A stretch of 40,186 nt of DNA from Streptomyces inhibens (lineage in GTDB: Bacteria; Actinomycetota; Actinomycetes; Streptomycetales; Streptomycetaceae): contig NZ_QUAC01000242.1 in the NCBI RefSeq assembly GCF_003389455.1, positions 12,065-52,250 on the forward strand. The letters are read 5' to 3'. Below the pieces are notes generated by a model. That model did no database searches, was not told the DNA's origin, and saw only the letters and a program-made list of their open reading frames with translations. Both the position numbers and the translations under genes were made by a program. This document shows, one piece after another, positions 31,542-40,038 of this stretch (position 1 is the first letter of the stretch; each line of letters starts with the position of its first letter).

Positions 31542-32717
31542 GTGAGCACCGACGCACACAAGGAGCGCCCCAGCCTTGACGGGCCGGGGCGTGCCCTCAT
31601 GTCTTCCGGGGCCCTCTCCTCCGACTGGGCCCCCTCGTACGCGGCTGTTCCTCGTTCCGCCGTTCTGCCGGACCTCATGTGGCCGTTCGATATGGCGGTC
31701 GGCCGGAGCGTGGCCGTTTCCAAAGCGGACGACCCCGCCAAGTGGCACGCGTACGCGGACTCCGACGTACCGATCGTGACGCAATGGGACGACGGGAAGC
31801 ACTCCGGCACCGAACCGGGTCATGTGCCGACCAGCTCCGCGTCCATGCCCTCCGTGGTGTTCCGGATGCTCCAGGACCTGGACCTCCGGCCCGGCCACAA
31901 GGCGTTGGAGATCGGCACCGCCACGACCTGGAATGCGTTGCTCATGGCCCACCGTGCGGGGCCGGGGAGCGTGACCACGATGGAGGTGGACCGGGCGGTG
32001 GCCACGGCTGCCATGGCGACGGTGGAGCGGCTGGGAATCCCCCTTCATGTCGTCCATGGCGACGGGTTCCAGGGCTATCCGGAAGGGGCGCCGTATGACC
32101 GGGTCATCGCTACGTGCGGCCTCCGCTCCATTCCGTTCGCGTGGGTGGAGCAGTGCCGGCCCGGCGGGGTCATCGTGGCTCCGTGGGGGACGAACTACAG
32201 CCATGCCGACGCGGTGGCCCGCCTGGTGGTGGCGCCGGACGGTGAGAGCGCGTCCGGCAGGTTCACCGGCCCCGTGGAGTTCATGAAGCTCCGGTCCCAG
32301 CGGTTTGTCCCCCGGGCTCACTCCGCATACGTCACGGGGAGCGTGGCCGACGGCGACGAGTCGTCCACGACGATCACCGAAGCGGAGTTCGTCGGGGAGC
32401 AATTCGGCCCGGAGCGGTTCGCCATGGGCGTCCGGGTCCCCCGGTGTTCGTACGTCGTGGCGGAGAAGAGCGACGGCGCGCGGCCGGTCTGGTTCTACAG
32501 CCTGAGTGACAACTCGTGGGCGTGTGTGATGTTCCGCGACGGAGACACGGCCCGTGTGTGGCAGGTCGGCCCCCGTCGACTTTGGGACAACGCGGAAAAC
32601 GCCTTCCGCTGGTGGGTCCACCGCGGAAAGCCGGACCACACCCGGTTCGGTCTGACCGTGACCGCCGAGGGCGAAAGGGTGTGGCTGGACGACCCGGCCG
32701 AATCCTGGGCCCTTTGA
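31542..32717 (+). CDS. Protein-L-isoaspartate O-methyltransferase homologue of RiPP type
   Basis: A 391-residue SAM-dependent methyltransferase. The PIMT core spans about residues 97-220: TSSASMPSVV, SAM motif I ALEIGTATTW, acidic post-I MEVDRAV, GDGFQGYPEGAPYDRVIATCG, and CRPGGVIVAPWG. Housekeeping PIMTs are only about 210 residues; this protein has an extra N-terminal region (VPRSAVLPDLMW; VPIVTQWDDG) and a C-terminal domain of about 165 residues. That enlarged layout is the one I know from methyltransferases of ATP-grasp (TgmC), FxLD and imiditide RiPP clusters, which methylate Asp in a peptide and lead to aspartimide. Motif I has TATTW rather than GTGSGY, so SAM binding deserves attention. 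GTG start coupled to the peptide gene; an ATG 19 codons in is an alternative. Confidence 0.8.
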   Translation: MSTDAHKERPSLDGPGRALMSSGALSSDWAPSYAAVPRSAVLPDLMWPFDMAVGRSVAVSKADDPAKWHAYADSDVPIVTQWDDGKHSGTEPGHVPTSSASMPSVVFRMLQDLDLRPGHKALEIGTATTWNALLMAHRAGPGSVTTMEVDRAVATAAMATVERLGIPLHVVHGDGFQGYPEGAPYDRVIATCGLRSIPFAWVEQCRPGGVIVAPWGTNYSHADAVARLVVAPDGESASGRFTGPVEFMKLRSQRFVPRAHSAYVTGSVADGDESSTTITEAEFVGEQFGPERFAMGVRVPRCSYVVAEKSDGARPVWFYSLSDNSWACVMFRDGDTARVWQVGPRRLWDNAENAFRWWVHRGKPDHTRFGLTVTAEGERVWLDDPAESWAL

Positions 32718-32721
32718 GACC

Positions 32722-32763
32722 GGCCCCGTCCGTGCGTCGCCCCCGTGGCGCATGGGCGGGGCC
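32722..32763 (+). terminator. Terminator after the methyltransferase gene
   Basis: GGCCCCG (32722-32728) pairs with CGGGGCC (32757-32763), with an inner TGCG/CGCA helix, followed by TTCG. It starts five bases after the stop codon. The remaining ~155 bases before the ABC exporter gene show nothing further. Confidence 0.65.
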
Positions 32764-32919
32764 TTCGCCGGGCCACGACGGCGACCCGCGGAACCGCGGA
32801 CGTGGCGGCCACCAGGAATCCGGAGCAGGCGCGGCGCGCCGGGCGGCCGAGAAGAGGGTGCGGCGGCCGCCCCGACCAGTGAACTGGCCGCCGCATCCCC
32901 GACCTTACCCGTGGGTCAC

Positions 32920-34770
32920 TTACCGGGTCATCACCTGATCGTCGGCCGGGGTGAGGTGTGCGTCACGCCGTACGAGCGCCGCATAACGTCCGTCGGCGGC
33001 GAGCAGCTCGTCATGGGTGCCGCGCTCGGCGATCCGTCCGGCATCCAGGACCACGATCTGGTCGGCGTCGCGGACCGTGGAGAGGCGGTGCGCGATGGTG
33101 AGGGTGGTGCGGCCCTCGGACAGCGCGTCGATGGCCTGCTGTACGGCGTGTTCGGTGCGGGTGTCCAGGGCGCTGGTCGCCTCGTCGAGGACGAGGACGG
33201 GCGGGTCGCGCAGGATGGTGCGGGCGATGGCGAGGCGCTGTTTCTCGCCGCCGGAGAAGCGGTAGCCGCGCTCGCCGACGAGGGTGTCGTAGCCGTCGGG
33301 CAGAGCGGCGATGTGGTCGTGGATCTGAGCGGCCTTGGCGGCGCGTTCGATCTCGTCGTCGGTGGCGTCCGGCTTGGCGAAGCGGAGGTTGTCGGCGACC
33401 GAGGCGTGGAAGAGGTACGTCTCCTGGGAGACCACGCCGACCGAGCGCGCCAGGGTGTCGAAGTCGAGGTCGCGGACGTCCGTGCCGTCGAGGGTGACCC
33501 GGCCCTCGGTCACGTCGTAGATCCGTGGGACGAGATAGCTCAGGGTGCTCTTGCCGCTGCCGGTCGGTCCGACGACGGCGAGGCTGCCGCCGGCCGGGAC
33601 GGTCAGGTCGATGCCGTTGAGGGTGGGGCGGGCCTCGGGGTCGTAGCAGAACCGGACGTTCTCGAAGCGGATCTCGCCGCGCGGGTCGGTGAGCCGCACC
33701 GGTTCGGCGGGCTCGGTGATGGCGACCGGCAGATCGAGGTACTCGAAGATGCGCTGGAAGAGCGCGAGCGAGGTCTGCATCTGTACGCCGGTGGACAGCA
33801 GCGAGACGGTGGGCCGCAGCAGGCCCTGCTGGAGCGAGACGAAGGCGACCAGGGTGCCGATGGAGAAGACCGGGCCGCCCATCTGGAGGACCAGGCCGGC
33901 CGCCCAGTAGATCAGCGCGGGCATGGCGGCCATGACGATGCCGATGGTGGCCATCCGCCAGCGGCCGGCCATGTTGGCGCGGACCTCCAGGTCGACCAGG
34001 CGCTCGGACTCGTCGGCGAAGCTCTTGGTGAGGGAGTCGGCGCGGCCCATCGTGCGGCCGAGCAGAATGCCGCTGACCGAGAGCGACTCGGTGACCATCG
34101 TGGACATCGCGGCCATCTGCTTCTGCCGCTGGGTGGTGATCTTCTTGCGTTCGTTGCCGACCCGGCGGCTGATCCAGACGAACAGCGGAAGCAGCAGCAG
34201 CGAGACGACGGTCAGCCGCCAGTCGAGCGCGAGCATGGCGCAGACGGTGGCGATGACGGAGGTCAGGTTGGAGACCAGGGAGGTGGCGGTGGAGGTGACG
34301 GTCGCCTGCATGCCGCCGATGTCGTTGGCGATCCGGGACTGGACCTCGCCGGTGCGGGTGCGGGTGAAGAAGGCCAGCGGCATCCGCTGGAGCTTGGCGT
34401 AGACGGCGGTGCGCAGATCGTGCATCACGCGCTGGCCGACGGTGGTGGACAGCAGGGTCTGGAGTACGCCGAAGACGCTGGTGGTGACGGCGGTGGCGAT
34501 CATGCCGAGGGCGAGCAGGGTCAGCAGTCCGGTGCGCCGGCCGGGGATGGCGACGTCCAGGATCTCGCGGAGCAGGAACGGTGAGGCCACCGAGACCAGC
34601 GAGGAGGCGCCGACGAGCAGACCGACGAGGGCGAGCCGGGCGCGGTAGGGGTGGAAGAGGGCGAGGATCCGCCGCAGTTGGACCGGCGCTTCCGGGTCCT
34701 TGGGCGGTGGGGTCCACTGGGGTTCGTCGCGGCGCATGGGCTCCTTCGAGGGTGTGCGGACGTCAGGCAT
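32920..34770 (-). CDS. ABC multidrug/lipid exporter (fused TMD-NBD)
   Basis: A 616-residue half-transporter that should work as a dimer. Six membrane segments lie in residues about 40-330, with an intracellular loop RTRTGEVQSRIANDIGGMQ typical of exporters. The nucleotide-binding domain has Walker A GPTGSGKST, Q-loop VSQETYLF, signature FSGGEKQR, Walker B VLVLDEATSALD and switch IAHRLST. It belongs with MsbA/LmrA/BmrA-like exporters of drugs or lipids. It diverges from a MarR-type regulator, and its predicted promoter (TTGTGA, 18 bases, TAAGCT on the minus strand) lies entirely within two interleaved palindromes, indicating repression by that regulator. Cargo unknown; export of the neighbouring putative peptide product is conceivable but the intervening terminator and opposite strand argue against a dedicated role. 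Confidence 0.93.
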   Translation of the reverse strand: MPDVRTPSKEPMRRDEPQWTPPPKDPEAPVQLRRILALFHPYRARLALVGLLVGASSLVSVASPFLLREILDVAIPGRRTGLLTLLALGMIATAVTTSVFGVLQTLLSTTVGQRVMHDLRTAVYAKLQRMPLAFFTRTRTGEVQSRIANDIGGMQATVTSTATSLVSNLTSVIATVCAMLALDWRLTVVSLLLLPLFVWISRRVGNERKKITTQRQKQMAAMSTMVTESLSVSGILLGRTMGRADSLTKSFADESERLVDLEVRANMAGRWRMATIGIVMAAMPALIYWAAGLVLQMGGPVFSIGTLVAFVSLQQGLLRPTVSLLSTGVQMQTSLALFQRIFEYLDLPVAITEPAEPVRLTDPRGEIRFENVRFCYDPEARPTLNGIDLTVPAGGSLAVVGPTGSGKSTLSYLVPRIYDVTEGRVTLDGTDVRDLDFDTLARSVGVVSQETYLFHASVADNLRFAKPDATDDEIERAAKAAQIHDHIAALPDGYDTLVGERGYRFSGGEKQRLAIARTILRDPPVLVLDEATSALDTRTEHAVQQAIDALSEGRTTLTIAHRLSTVRDADQIVVLDAGRIAERGTHDELLAADGRYAALVRRDAHLTPADDQVMTR

Positions 34771-34794
34771 GGACAGCCAGGGGCAAGCATCGTG

Positions 34795-34828
34795 GAGCTT
34801 AGCTCATTGTTACCTAAGCTCACAATGA
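34795..34828. promoter_or_regulatory. Interleaved palindromic operator between ABC exporter and MarR gene
   Basis: GAGCTTAG (34795-34802) with CTAAGCTC (34814-34821), and TCATTGT (34804-34810) with ACAATGA (34822-34828): two perfect inverted repeats offset by about half a turn. They cover the predicted exporter promoter (minus strand TTGTGA 34825-34820, TAAGCT 34801-34796). The marR start itself follows a TATCCT box (34848-34853) by six bases, so its mRNA may be leaderless. Confidence 0.65.
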
Positions 34829-34859
34829 ACCAGGTCCTGATATCCGCTATCCTCGCGGT

Positions 34860-35318
34860 ATGCCCTCCCCCGAGCCGACGGTCAGCACCGCCAACGTCGC
34901 CGAGCAGCTGGTACGGCTGACCCGGCGGATGCACCGCGCCCAGAAGCACCACCTGGAGCACCTGGACATCGCCTTCACCCCGGCGCAGTCCCGGCTGCTG
35001 CGGATCGTCGACCACTGCCGTGACACCCCGCCGCGGATGGCCGACCTCGCCGAGCGGCTGGAGGTCGTACCGCGGGCGGTGACGACGCTGGTGGACGCGT
35101 TGGAGGCGCATGGCGCGGTGCGCCGGGTGCCCGATCCGGCCAACCGGCGGGTGGTACGGATCGAGCTGACCGACACCGGCCGTTCCACGCTCCGCGCGTT
35201 GCGCAGCGCGCGGCGGGCCGCGGCGGAGGAGATCCTTGCCCCACTGACCGCCGAACAGCGTGAGGTGCTCGGCGGTCTGCTGTCCACCTTGGTCGACGGG
35301 CCGGGTAAGCATCACTGA
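34860..35318 (+). CDS. MarR-family transcriptional regulator
   Basis: A 152-residue winged-helix regulator: MADLAERLEVVPRAVTTLVDALEAHG is the recognition helix region, followed by the wing RRVPDPANRRVVRIELTDTG. MarR proteins are dimeric repressors released by small phenolic or hydrophobic compounds, often controlling a divergent exporter. A TATCCT -10 box ends six bases upstream of the ATG and no ribosome binding site is evident, so the transcript is probably leaderless. It likely represses the ABC exporter through the interleaved palindromes. The D-lactate dehydrogenase gene follows after 36 bases and might be co-transcribed. Confidence 0.92.
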   Translation: MPSPEPTVSTANVAEQLVRLTRRMHRAQKHHLEHLDIAFTPAQSRLLRIVDHCRDTPPRMADLAERLEVVPRAVTTLVDALEAHGAVRRVPDPANRRVVRIELTDTGRSTLRALRSARRAAAEEILAPLTAEQREVLGGLLSTLVDGPGKHH

Positions 35319-35354
35319 ACCGATCTGACGTGGAGTCAACCGGAGGAGTGCGCC

Positions 35355-38306
35355 ATGCCCCTGCTGGAGCCGGATCCCCAGACCCTGCGGCGCACCGCCA
35401 CCGGTAACCCCGCGCACGACCGGGTGGCCGACCTGCGGGCATCGGGCACCCCCGAGCCGCTGCGCGGCGACCTCATCGCACTGCTCGGCCCGGACAAGGT
35501 GCTGCACAAGATCTCCGACCTGGTCCGCTACGCCTCCGACGCCAGCCCGTACCGCTTCGTGCCGCAGGTCGTGGTGGTGGCCGAGGACGTCGACGACATC
35601 TCCGCGGTCTTCTCCTATGCCCACGGCAAGGGCCGCAAGGTCGTCTTCCGGGCCGCCGGGACCTCCCTCAACGGCCAGGCGCAGGGCGAGGACATCCTCG
35701 TCGACGTACGCCGGCACTGGGCCGGGATCGAGGTGCTGGGCGACGGCGCCCGCGCCCGGATCCGGCCGGGCACGACCGTGCTCCGCGCCAACGCCGCGCT
35801 GGCCCGCCACGGCCGGCTGCTCGGGCCCGATCCGGCCAGCGCGATCGCCTGCACGCTGGGCGGTGTGGTCGCCAACAACGCCTCCGGGATGACGGCCGGC
35901 ACCACCCGTAACTCCTACCGGACGCTGGCCTCGCTCACCGTCGTCCTGCCGTCCGGCACCATCGTGGACACCGCGGAGCCGGACGCCGACGAGGAGCTGG
36001 CGCGCGCCGAACCGGCACTGTGCGCGGGACTGCTGGCGCTCAAGGCGGAGATCGAGGCGGATCCGGATCTGGTGGCCAGGGTCCGCGCCAAGTACGAGAT
36101 CAAGAACACCAACGGCTACCGCCTGGACGCCTTCCTCGACGGCGCGACACCGGTGCAGATCCTGCGCGGGCTGATGGTCGGCTCCGAGGGCACCCTCGGC
36201 TTCATCGCCGAAACCGTCTTCGACACCCTGCCCCTGGACCGGTACACCTCCAGCGCGCTGCTCTTCTTCCCGGCGCTGAGCGCCGCGGCCGCCGCCGTAC
36301 CGCGGTTCAACGCGGCGGGCGCACGGGCCGTGGAGCTGATGGACGGCAATACCCTGCGCGCGTCGGTGAGCGTGGCCGGGGTGCCCGCCGACTGGGCGAT
36401 GCTGCCCAAGGAGACCGCCGCGCTGCTGGTGGAGTTCCGGGCGCCCGACGAGGCCGGCCGGCAGGCGTACGAGCGGGCCGCCGCGCAGGTGCTGGCGGGG
36501 CTGGATCTGGTCGCGCCGGTCGCGTCCATCACCAATGTCTTCACCCGGGACGCGCAGGCCATCGGCGGCTACTGGAAGGCCCGCAAGGCGTTTGTGACGG
36601 CGGTCGGCGGCTCCCGCCCATCCGGTACGACGCTGATCACCGAGGACTTCGCGGTGCCGCCGGACCGGCTCGCGGACGCCTGCACAGCCCTGCTGGAGCT
36701 GCAGTCCCGGCACGGCTTCGACGCGGCGGTCGCCGGGCACGCCGCGCACGGCAATCTGCACTTCCTGCTCGCGTTCGATGCGGCGAAGCCGGCCGATGTC
36801 GAGCGCTACGCCGCGTTCATGACGGAGTTCTGCCGGCTGACCGTGCAGCGCTTCGACGGTTCGCTGAAGGCGGAGCACGCCACCGGGCGGAACATCGCGC
36901 CGTTCCTGGAGCTCGAATGGGGGCCACAGGCAACGGAGTTGATGTGGCGGATCAAGGAGACCGTGGATCCGCACGGCATCCTGGCCCCGCGGATCCTGCT
37001 CGACCGCGACCCGCAGGCGCATCTGCGCGGTCTGAAGACGATCCCCGAGGTCGAGGCCCTCGCCGACCCGTGCATCGAATGCGGATTCTGCGAACCGACC
37101 TGCCCCAGCGGGGACCTGACCACCACACCCCGCCAACGGATCGTGCTGCGCCGCGAAATGCTGCGCCAGCCGCCCGGCTCCCCTGTCACCACCGAACTGC
37201 TGGACTCGTACGGCTATGACGCGGTGGACACCTGCGCCGGCGACTCGACCTGCAAACTGGCCTGCCCGGTGGGGATCGACACCGGCGCGCTGATGCAGGA
37301 CTTCCGGCACCGGCGCCACTCACCGCGTGAGGAGTGGCTCGCCGAGCGGTCCGCCCGGCAGTTCAAGGTGGTCGAGAGGTCGGCACGGCTGGCGGTGGCC
37401 GCCGCTGACCGGATCGGCGACCGGCTGGCGGCGTCGCTGACCGGCGCCGCCCGCCGGGCCGTACGCCCCGATCTGGTGCCCGAGTGGCTGCCGCGGCTTC
37501 CCGGCGCGGCGGCCCGAACGCTGCCCGCGACCCGGAAGGTGGGCGCGGCCGCCGTGTACTACCCGGCGTGTGTGAACCGGATCTTCGGCGAGCCCGCCGG
37601 GTATCGCGGACCTTCACTGCCCCAGGCGGTGGTGGCGGTGTCGCGGCGGGCCGGCCGGCCGGTGTGGATCCCGACCGATGTGGCCGGGACCTGCTGCGCC
37701 ACGATCTGGCACTCCAAGGGCTATGAGCGCGGCGCCGCGGTGATGGCCAACCGCATCGTCGAGGCGGCCTGGGGATGGACGGCCGGCGGACAGCTGCCGC
37801 TGGTGGTGGACGCCTCCTCCTGCACCCTGGGCCTCGCCCATGACGTCGTGCCGTATCTGACGCCGGACAATCGCGCGCTGCACGGCGAGCTGACCGTCGT
37901 CGACTCCCTCGTCTGGGCCGCCGAGGAACTGCTGCCCCATCTGGAGATCCTGCGCACCCTCGGCTCCGCGGTGCTCCATCCCACCTGCTCGATGCAGCAC
38001 TTGGGCGACGAGGCGCAGCTGCGCCGGGTGGCCGAGGCGTGTGCGCGGGAGGTGGTGGTGCCGGACGACGTGGGCTGCTGCGCCTTCGCCGGCGACCGCG
38101 GAATGCTGCACAGGGAGCTGACGGAGTCGGCCACCGCGAAGGAGGCCGCGGAGGTGACCGCGCGGCACTTCGACGCGTATCTGTCGGCGAACCGGATGTG
38201 CGAGGTCGGCATGGATCATGCGACGGAGGGCCGAGGCTATTGCTCGGCCCTCCTGGCGTTGGAGCGGGCTACCCGGCCCGCAGACCAAAGCACCTCCGAG
38301 CGGTAG
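35355..38306 (+). CDS. FAD-binding and Fe-S D-lactate dehydrogenase
   Basis: A 983-residue fusion. Residues about 40-560 form the FAD-linked oxidase domain of the D-lactate/glycolate dehydrogenase family (FRAAGTSLNGQAQGEDILVD for the FAD pyrophosphate site; GGVVANNASGMTAGTTRNSY; the HGNLHFL segment). The C-terminal part carries two Fe-S motifs, CIECGFCEPTCP near residue 573 and CAGDSTCKLACPVG near residue 626, and CCG-type segments GTCCATIW and GCCAFAGDRG. This is the actinobacterial Dld-type quinone-linked D-lactate dehydrogenase. The ATG follows GGAGGAG. Together with lutABC the genome can oxidise both lactate isomers. It ends 28 bases from the convergent amylase gene; a CGCGCG palindrome there is the only terminator candidate. 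Confidence 0.92.
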   Translation: MPLLEPDPQTLRRTATGNPAHDRVADLRASGTPEPLRGDLIALLGPDKVLHKISDLVRYASDASPYRFVPQVVVVAEDVDDISAVFSYAHGKGRKVVFRAAGTSLNGQAQGEDILVDVRRHWAGIEVLGDGARARIRPGTTVLRANAALARHGRLLGPDPASAIACTLGGVVANNASGMTAGTTRNSYRTLASLTVVLPSGTIVDTAEPDADEELARAEPALCAGLLALKAEIEADPDLVARVRAKYEIKNTNGYRLDAFLDGATPVQILRGLMVGSEGTLGFIAETVFDTLPLDRYTSSALLFFPALSAAAAAVPRFNAAGARAVELMDGNTLRASVSVAGVPADWAMLPKETAALLVEFRAPDEAGRQAYERAAAQVLAGLDLVAPVASITNVFTRDAQAIGGYWKARKAFVTAVGGSRPSGTTLITEDFAVPPDRLADACTALLELQSRHGFDAAVAGHAAHGNLHFLLAFDAAKPADVERYAAFMTEFCRLTVQRFDGSLKAEHATGRNIAPFLELEWGPQATELMWRIKETVDPHGILAPRILLDRDPQAHLRGLKTIPEVEALADPCIECGFCEPTCPSGDLTTTPRQRIVLRREMLRQPPGSPVTTELLDSYGYDAVDTCAGDSTCKLACPVGIDTGALMQDFRHRRHSPREEWLAERSARQFKVVERSARLAVAAADRIGDRLAASLTGAARRAVRPDLVPEWLPRLPGAAARTLPATRKVGAAAVYYPACVNRIFGEPAGYRGPSLPQAVVAVSRRAGRPVWIPTDVAGTCCATIWHSKGYERGAAVMANRIVEAAWGWTAGGQLPLVVDASSCTLGLAHDVVPYLTPDNRALHGELTVVDSLVWAAEELLPHLEILRTLGSAVLHPTCSMQHLGDEAQLRRVAEACAREVVVPDDVGCCAFAGDRGMLHRELTESATAKEAAEVTARHFDAYLSANRMCEVGMDHATEGRGYCSALLALERATRPADQSTSER

Positions 38307-38334
38307 CTGGGGGGAGTTCGAGGACGAGCGCGCG

Positions 38335-39705
38335 TCAGCGCGCGATATGCAATGCCACCGCGCTCTTGGCGTGCACGGTCAGCTGCACCTTGCCGTCATC
38401 CCCGACCGTGACCGTGTTGCCGCCGCAGTCGTCCGGAGCGGCCTTGACCACATTGCAGTACGTCCCGCCGGGCAGCGACGTCGCGAATGTCCGACTCAGC
38501 TCACCGTCACCATTGTTGAGGGCGACAAAGCCGGCCTTCCCCCGCCCGAAGGCAAGGGCGCTCCCCCCGTTGTCCCACCAGTCGGTCAGTTCGGCGGAGC
38601 CCACCGCATTACGGAAGCCGACCATCCCGGTGATCTCCCGCTTGGCGTGCTCATTCGTCCAGCCGCCACTGCCGCTGGGCGGACCCGCGTCCTTGTCGGA
38701 CCACTCGTAGCCGGAGTACACGTTCGGTGAGCCGTAGGGCGAGGCGAGCATGAAGACATTGGCGAGGGTGTGGGCCGCGCCGTCCTTGTAGGTGAGCGTT
38801 GAGCCGTTGCGCTCGGTGTCCCAGTTGTCGACGAAGGTACGGGCCTTGTCGCTGCCGAGCTTGCCGTCGGCGACGGACCTGAGCTGGGCGATGTTGCCGC
38901 CCTGGAAGGCGCTCTTGAGGTGGCCGCCGTAGCGGAATTCATCGACATCGCCGATGCCGGTGTACTCGTCGGGCTGGACCGCCTCGCCGGCGCCGTGGAT
39001 GACCTCTTGCACCCAGTAACCGGGGTCGCTCATCTTGCTCTTGATGGCGGAGATGTCGGTGGCGGAGATGTGCTTGGCGGCATCGATCCGGAAGCCGTCC
39101 ACGCCCAACGACCGTAGATCGTTCAGGTACTTGGCGATGGTGGTGCGGACATAGTCGCTGCCGGTGTCGAGGTCGGCGAGCCCGACCAGTTCGCAGTTCT
39201 GGACGTCGTTGCGGTCGCCGTAGTTGGAGATGTTCTTGCGGCAGCCGTGGAAGTCCTGGTCCTGGTAGAAGCCGGGGTAGTTGTACTTGGTGTACTGCGT
39301 GCCGCCGGTGCCGGTCCCCGAGCCGGCCGCCATATGGTTGATGACGGCGTCGGCGATGACCTTGACGCCGGCGCCGTGGCAGGCGCTGACCATCGAGGCG
39401 AACGCACTCCGGTCGCCCAGCCGTCCGGCGATCTTGTAGCTGACGGGCTGGTACGAGGTCCACCACTGGTCGCCCTGGATGTGCTCGGAGGCGGGCGAGA
39501 CCTCGACAAAGCCGTAGCCGGCCGGGCCCAGCTGGTCGGTGCAGGCCTTGGCGACATCCGCGTACTTCCACTCGAACAGCGTGGCGGTGACGGTCTTTTC
39601 GCCGGGTGGGGCGGCCTGCGAGGACCAGGGCGCGACGGTGGCGAGGCCGGCCGCGGCCAGCACTCCGGCCAGCGCCCCGCCCAGCACACGGGAACGTTGC
39701 TGCAT
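38335..39705 (-). CDS. Secreted alpha-amylase (GH13)
   Basis: A 456-residue secreted enzyme. The Sec signal ([20 protein letters not shown] then [11 protein letters not shown]) is likely cleaved near residue 31. Catalytic blocks: ADAVINHM (block I), [10 protein letters not shown] with the nucleophile Asp (block II), WVQEVIHG with the acid Glu (block III) and FVDNWD with the transition-state Asp (block IV). In block IV the usual His is Trp; I believe this is normal in the Streptomyces amylase group but flag it. The start is an ATG after AAGGAGCC. It ends in a beta-sandwich domain C with one disulfide-like Cys pair ([13 protein letters not shown]). Promoter-region CTTGCAG sites suggest maltose/glucose control. 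Confidence 0.94.
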   Translation of the reverse strand: MQQRSRVLGGALAGVLAAAGLATVAPWSSQAAPPGEKTVTATLFEWKYADVAKACTDQLGPAGYGFVEVSPASEHIQGDQWWTSYQPVSYKIAGRLGDRSAFASMVSACHGAGVKVIADAVINHMAAGSGTGTGGTQYTKYNYPGFYQDQDFHGCRKNISNYGDRNDVQNCELVGLADLDTGSDYVRTTIAKYLNDLRSLGVDGFRIDAAKHISATDISAIKSKMSDPGYWVQEVIHGAGEAVQPDEYTGIGDVDEFRYGGHLKSAFQGGNIAQLRSVADGKLGSDKARTFVDNWDTERNGSTLTYKDGAAHTLANVFMLASPYGSPNVYSGYEWSDKDAGPPSGSGGWTNEHAKREITGMVGFRNAVGSAELTDWWDNGGSALAFGRGKAGFVALNNGDGELSRTFATSLPGGTYCNVVKAAPDDCGGNTVTVGDDGKVQLTVHAKSAVALHIAR

Positions 39706-39798
39706 CTTGCGGCTCCTTCGTCATCGGGCACGGCAAAGCACACCGCACCCACGAGAGCAGCCACGCGCCAGGCCGCCATGGGGGGATTCCGGTATCGG

Positions 39799-39828
39799 AG
39801 CCTGCCGTTTGTCTCGCGGACACGTCAA
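39799..39828 (-). promoter_or_regulatory. Probable alpha-amylase promoter
   Basis: On the minus strand TTGACG is followed after 18 bases by CAGGCT, giving a start near 39792 and an 87-base leader before the amylase ATG. A CTTGCAG site abuts the -35 box. Confidence 0.5.
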
Positions 39829-39834
39829 GGCCTT

Positions 39835-39897
39835 CTGCAAGGCTTTTCAGTGAGTTGCGAAAGATGCTGCCGAGGACTCGTCCGGTCTTGCAGCAAG
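39835..39897. promoter_or_regulatory. Candidate CTTGCAG operators of the amylase gene
   Basis: CTTGCAG occurs on the minus strand at 39841-39835 and within a perfect palindrome, CTTGC-A-GCAAG, at 39887-39897. Repeated CTTGCAG heptamers are known elements of Streptomyces amylase promoters involved in glucose repression, probably through a LacI-type MalR regulator. Which protein binds here is inferred. The rest of the region up to 40038 holds nothing else I recognise. Confidence 0.55.
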
Positions 39898-40038
39898 CAG
39901 CCCGGTATTGCGGCGAAGAGTCCAAGCGTGTCGCCTCAAGAGTCCAATCGGCCCTCTTGTGCCTCCGGCCCCCGGCCGACAGGGTCCTGACCGAGGTTCA
40001 CACATGCCCCGGCGCACCACCGCTCCCATGGAGGATCG

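Noticed and set aside
32752..34584. 610-codon plus-strand frame opposite the ABC exporter
   Set aside because: Shadow of the exporter gene, whose Walker and signature motifs are on the minus strand.
32920..34770. ABC exporter as dedicated exporter of the putative peptide product
   Set aside because: It is on the opposite strand beyond a terminator, has no peptidase domain, and appears to be controlled by its own MarR regulator.
34521..37319. Very long open frame on the minus strand opposite the D-lactate dehydrogenase (over 900 codons)
   Set aside because: It is the antisense shadow of a clear FAD/Fe-S enzyme gene. High GC makes such frames common, and the translation is Arg/Gly/Gln-rich with no motif.
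38329..38344. CGCGCG-TCAG-CGCGCG palindrome at the amylase stop codon as a terminator
   Set aside because: Short, includes the stop codon and could arise by chance in such GC-rich DNA; mentioned only as a weak candidate.
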